Position numbers and translations under genes: made by a program. Source: Bacteroidota bacterium (GTDB taxonomy: Bacteria > Bacteroidota > Bacteroidia > Cytophagales > Cyclobacteriaceae). From it: a stretch of DNA of 54,210 nt. The stretch covers positions 1 to 54,210 of the forward strand of contig CANIVF010000029.1 in assembly GCA_947470895.1 (NCBI GenBank). Reading direction: 5' to 3'. Position 1 is the first letter of the stretch, and each line of letters begins with the position of its first letter. Shown in pieces: positions 52,576 through 54,210 of the stretch. The notes beneath the pieces are model-generated. The model did not search any database and was not told the origin of the DNA. It saw only the letters and a list, made by a program, of their open reading frames with translations.

Positions 52576-53047
52576 TCACATACTGATCGGAGCCGGTGCG
52601 GTCGCAACCATCTACTTTGGTGGCAGCTACCTGCTCAAACTCAACAGACTTTCCAATGAATTGGAAACTGAAACAAACGTTTCTATTCACACAGTAAGTC
52701 TGAACGGAATTGAGCTTGCGATTAAAGTGAAACTCAAGAATCCCAGCGGTGGAAGTATCCAGGTGAAGCATCCTTTTGTGAAGATGATCTATGCAGATAA
52801 AACCATAGCATCATCCGAAGTAAAAGATGTGAACCTAACGGTACCCAAGTTTAGTGAAGTCAATCTTGATCCAATAAAAATCAAGCTTGGATTTCTGAGC
52901 CTGGCCACAACGGTTCCTGCATTGGTGAAAGAGTATAGAGAAACAGGTAAGCTCAATTTGATTGTACACACAGTAACGACAATCAACGATAGTTTCCCTT
53001 ATAAGAAAACAGACATGATCACTTTGGGCGGAGGAAAGGCTGCGTGA
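52562..53047 (+). CDS. LEA/WHy-like membrane-anchored protein
   Basis: This 161-residue protein has a hydrophobic N-terminus (HILIGAGAVATIYFGGSYLLKL). A domain then follows with NGIELAIKVKLKNPSGGSIQVKHPFVKMIYADKTIASSEVKDVNLTVPKFSEVNLDPIKIKL, which looks like a LEA-type-2/WHy beta-sandwich. Such domains occur in desiccation- and phage-associated proteins. It overlaps the previous gene and shares the frame of the next ORF: its TGA at 53045-53047 abuts a palindromic repeat, after which the same frame stays open. Function is unknown. Confidence 0.65.
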   Translation: MIKSSHILIGAGAVATIYFGGSYLLKLNRLSNELETETNVSIHTVSLNGIELAIKVKLKNPSGGSIQVKHPFVKMIYADKTIASSEVKDVNLTVPKFSEVNLDPIKIKLGFLSLATTVPALVKEYRETGKLNLIVHTVTTINDSFPYKKTDMITLGGGKAA

Positions 53048-53067
53048 CCTGCCTACCGGCAGGCAGG
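53048..53067. repeat. Bacteroidota-type CCTGCC/GGCAGG palindrome
   Basis: CCTGCCTACCGGCAGGCAGG is a 20-bp near-perfect inverted repeat (nine of ten pairs). It resembles the CCTGCC...GGCAGG palindromes dispersed in genomes of this phylum. It directly follows the TGA of the LEA-like gene and lies between two ORFs in the same frame. Confidence 0.65.
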
Positions 53068-53107
53068 CAGCAACCAGGAAAAAGATGATGAAGAAAGAAA
53101 GAGGCGT

Positions 53108-54210
53108 ATGGTAGCGGACAGAAAGAGGCGATTGCGAGATGGAAGGGAGTTCGATCATCTCTTTCCACCCCCAGGTGAAACGGATACAACGGTAAAGAAG
53201 AGTGCGAATGTAGAAGACACGATGAAACTCATTCGCAAGGCATTGCCACAAACGTTGTGGCAAACTGAAAAGATTGCAAAAGTATTGAAGGGTAAGACGC
53301 TGGAAGAAACCTGTTCCAACATCTGGCACTTTGTGTACAACCACATACAATACAAGAGAGACGAGGAAGGAGTTGAACAAGTACGAAGTCCCAGAAGGGC
53401 ATGGAGCGATAGGAAGACAGGAGTTGACTGTGACTGTTATACCGTATTCATTCTCTCCATCCTCCGATCTCTTGATATTGATTGCATCGCCAGGATAACG
53501 AAATATCCAAAGCGTTATCCGGAAGTACCACGATGGCAACATGTGTATCCCATCGTGCCGAAGCCTGGTCATCGGGAAAACTATATCGGTGAGCGCGAAC
53601 ACTACATCGTGATTGATTGTGTGAAAGACAGGTTTGATGATGAACAACCTTATTTAGAATGTAAAGACTACGATATGAGACTGGATTTTTTAGACGGATT
53701 TGAGAACGACATGCAAGAGGAAACTTTTGACCTCGTGGAGCATGACAATGTTGACCTCTCTGATCTCGCCTCGGTATATGATGATGAGGAGATGGGAAAC
53801 GTCTTCAAGAAAGTGGGAAGTGCGGTGAAGAAAACGGTGAAGAAGGTAGGCGATAAAGTGGGAGACGGAATTCGTGTCATCAACCGCTACGTCAATCCTG
53901 CCACATTACTTCTGAGGAATGGCTTCTTGTTAGCCATGAAAATTAACCTCATGAATGTTGCAGGAAGATTGCGTTACGGCTACCTCACCGATTCCCAGGC
54001 ACAAGCCAAGGGTATGAACTTGAGCGAACTGAAAAAACTTCGCTCCATAAAAGACAGAGCGGAAACGGTCTACTGGCAAGCCGGAGGTAAAAAGGAAAAC
54101 CTTAAGAAAGCAATTCTTCAAGGCAATGGTAATAAGGATAGAAATGTACCCTTGAGCGGCCTCCGTGGTTTAAGCGATGTGTACGCAGACCAGGATGAGT
54201 ATAACATCAT
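53108..54210 (+). CDS. Transglutaminase-like protein, C-terminus outside the window
   Basis: I translated the plus strand directly; the frame stays open to the end (at least 367 residues). ATG 53108 is chosen because it follows an AAAGAGG-like site and is the first ATG after the upstream stop. Residues ~45-175 form a transglutaminase-like fold: helix SNIWHFVYNHIQYKRDEEG, Cys108 or Cys110 in GVDCDCYTVFILSIL, then His165 and Asp170 in EHYIVID, a Cys-His-Asp triad. A region with VFKKVGSAVKKTVKKVGDKVGDGI follows and looks amphipathic or membrane-active, as in phage structural proteins. It is third in the right core operon. Peptidase or cross-linking roles are possible. Confidence 0.8.
   Translation, partial: MVADRKRRLRDGREFDHLFPPPGETDTTVKKSANVEDTMKLIRKALPQTLWQTEKIAKVLKGKTLEETCSNIWHFVYNHIQYKRDEEGVEQVRSPRRAWSDRKTGVDCDCYTVFILSILRSLDIDCIARITKYPKRYPEVPRWQHVYPIVPKPGHRENYIGEREHYIVIDCVKDRFDDEQPYLECKDYDMRLDFLDGFENDMQEETFDLVEHDNVDLSDLASVYDDEEMGNVFKKVGSAVKKTVKKVGDKVGDGIRVINRYVNPATLLLRNGFLLAMKINLMNVAGRLRYGYLTDSQAQAKGMNLSELKKLRSIKDRAETVYWQAGGKKENLKKAILQGNGNKDRNVPLSGLRGLSDVYADQDEYNI

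Noticed and set aside
52835-53647. A 270-codon ORF on the minus strand
   Set aside because: It lies opposite the LEA-like and transglutaminase-like genes, which have recognisable motifs on the plus strand. Its sequence has no recognisable protein features.

Overview
The window looks like a Bacteroidota genome, probably Cytophagales-like. It carries a TonB-dependent receptor paired with a DUF4249 lipoprotein, a FISUMP-domain lipoprotein, a DUF6660-like protein, an ECF sigma factor coupled to a membrane-anchored beta-barrel protein, PepSY-like proteins, several promoters with a TAnnTTTG-type -7 box, and a CCTGCC/GGCAGG palindrome. It contains no rRNA, tRNA or CRISPR array that I could recognise. 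I read it as a phage-like or plasmid-like integrated element whose core genes are split by two large blocks of cargo, mainly efflux and metal resistance. LEFT CORE (1-8.16 kb, minus strand): a GTG-started fusion of an N6-adenine methyltransferase and a strawberry-notch-type helicase, then a RecA-like ATPase, a 3TM holin-like protein, a small ORF and a large serine recombinase cut by the window edge. CARGO 1 (8.2-23.8 kb): an OmpR/PhoB-type two-component system, a YncE-like beta-propeller, a TolC/adaptor/RND tripartite pump, an ECF sigma factor with its membrane partner, two PepSY-like proteins, a PAP2 phosphatase, and a TonB receptor with a DUF4249 lipoprotein. Three promoters here share a tandem direct repeat with an 11-bp period, so I predict a regulon of the two-component system. 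REGULATORY CORE (23.8-25.4 kb): an S24-type (CI/LexA-fold) repressor flanked by two paralogous small helix-turn-helix proteins. CARGO 2 (25.4-52.1 kb) holds several units. They are a MerR-controlled thiol-rich pair of small proteins; a FISUMP lipoprotein; a Zn/Cd-type P-type ATPase with a NiCoT/UreH-like transporter and a complete CzcCBA-type pump; a HupE module; a DtxR-type regulator divergent from a di-heme oxidoreductase, Rieske protein and porin operon; a copper block (DUF305 protein, Met-rich protein, Cys-rich four-helix copper store, CPH-type CopB ATPase); and a defence block (type IIG restriction-modification enzyme, a HEPN-like protein and a small ORF). RIGHT CORE (52.1-54.2 kb, plus strand): a parS-like palindrome, a phased repeat array, two small proteins and a transglutaminase-like protein that leaves the window. 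The most striking signal is a family of arrays of 10-bp units (roughly TTnAyAATCc), one unit per helical turn. They lie directly upstream of the left core operon (8100-8159), the larger small HTH gene (25328-25387) and the right core operon (52161-52240), each reading in the direction of transcription. They tie the three core segments into one element and suggest a dedicated cooperative DNA-binding regulator or segregation protein. The array at 52.2 kb sits five bases from the parS-like site. A second striking feature is a rearrangement scar at 38.9-39.1 kb. It joins the promoter and first ~30 codons of a type IIG enzyme like the one at 46,958 to a ~45-bp piece of a czcA-like gene like the one at 35.4 kb, which suggests that the cargo blocks grow and shrink by recombination.
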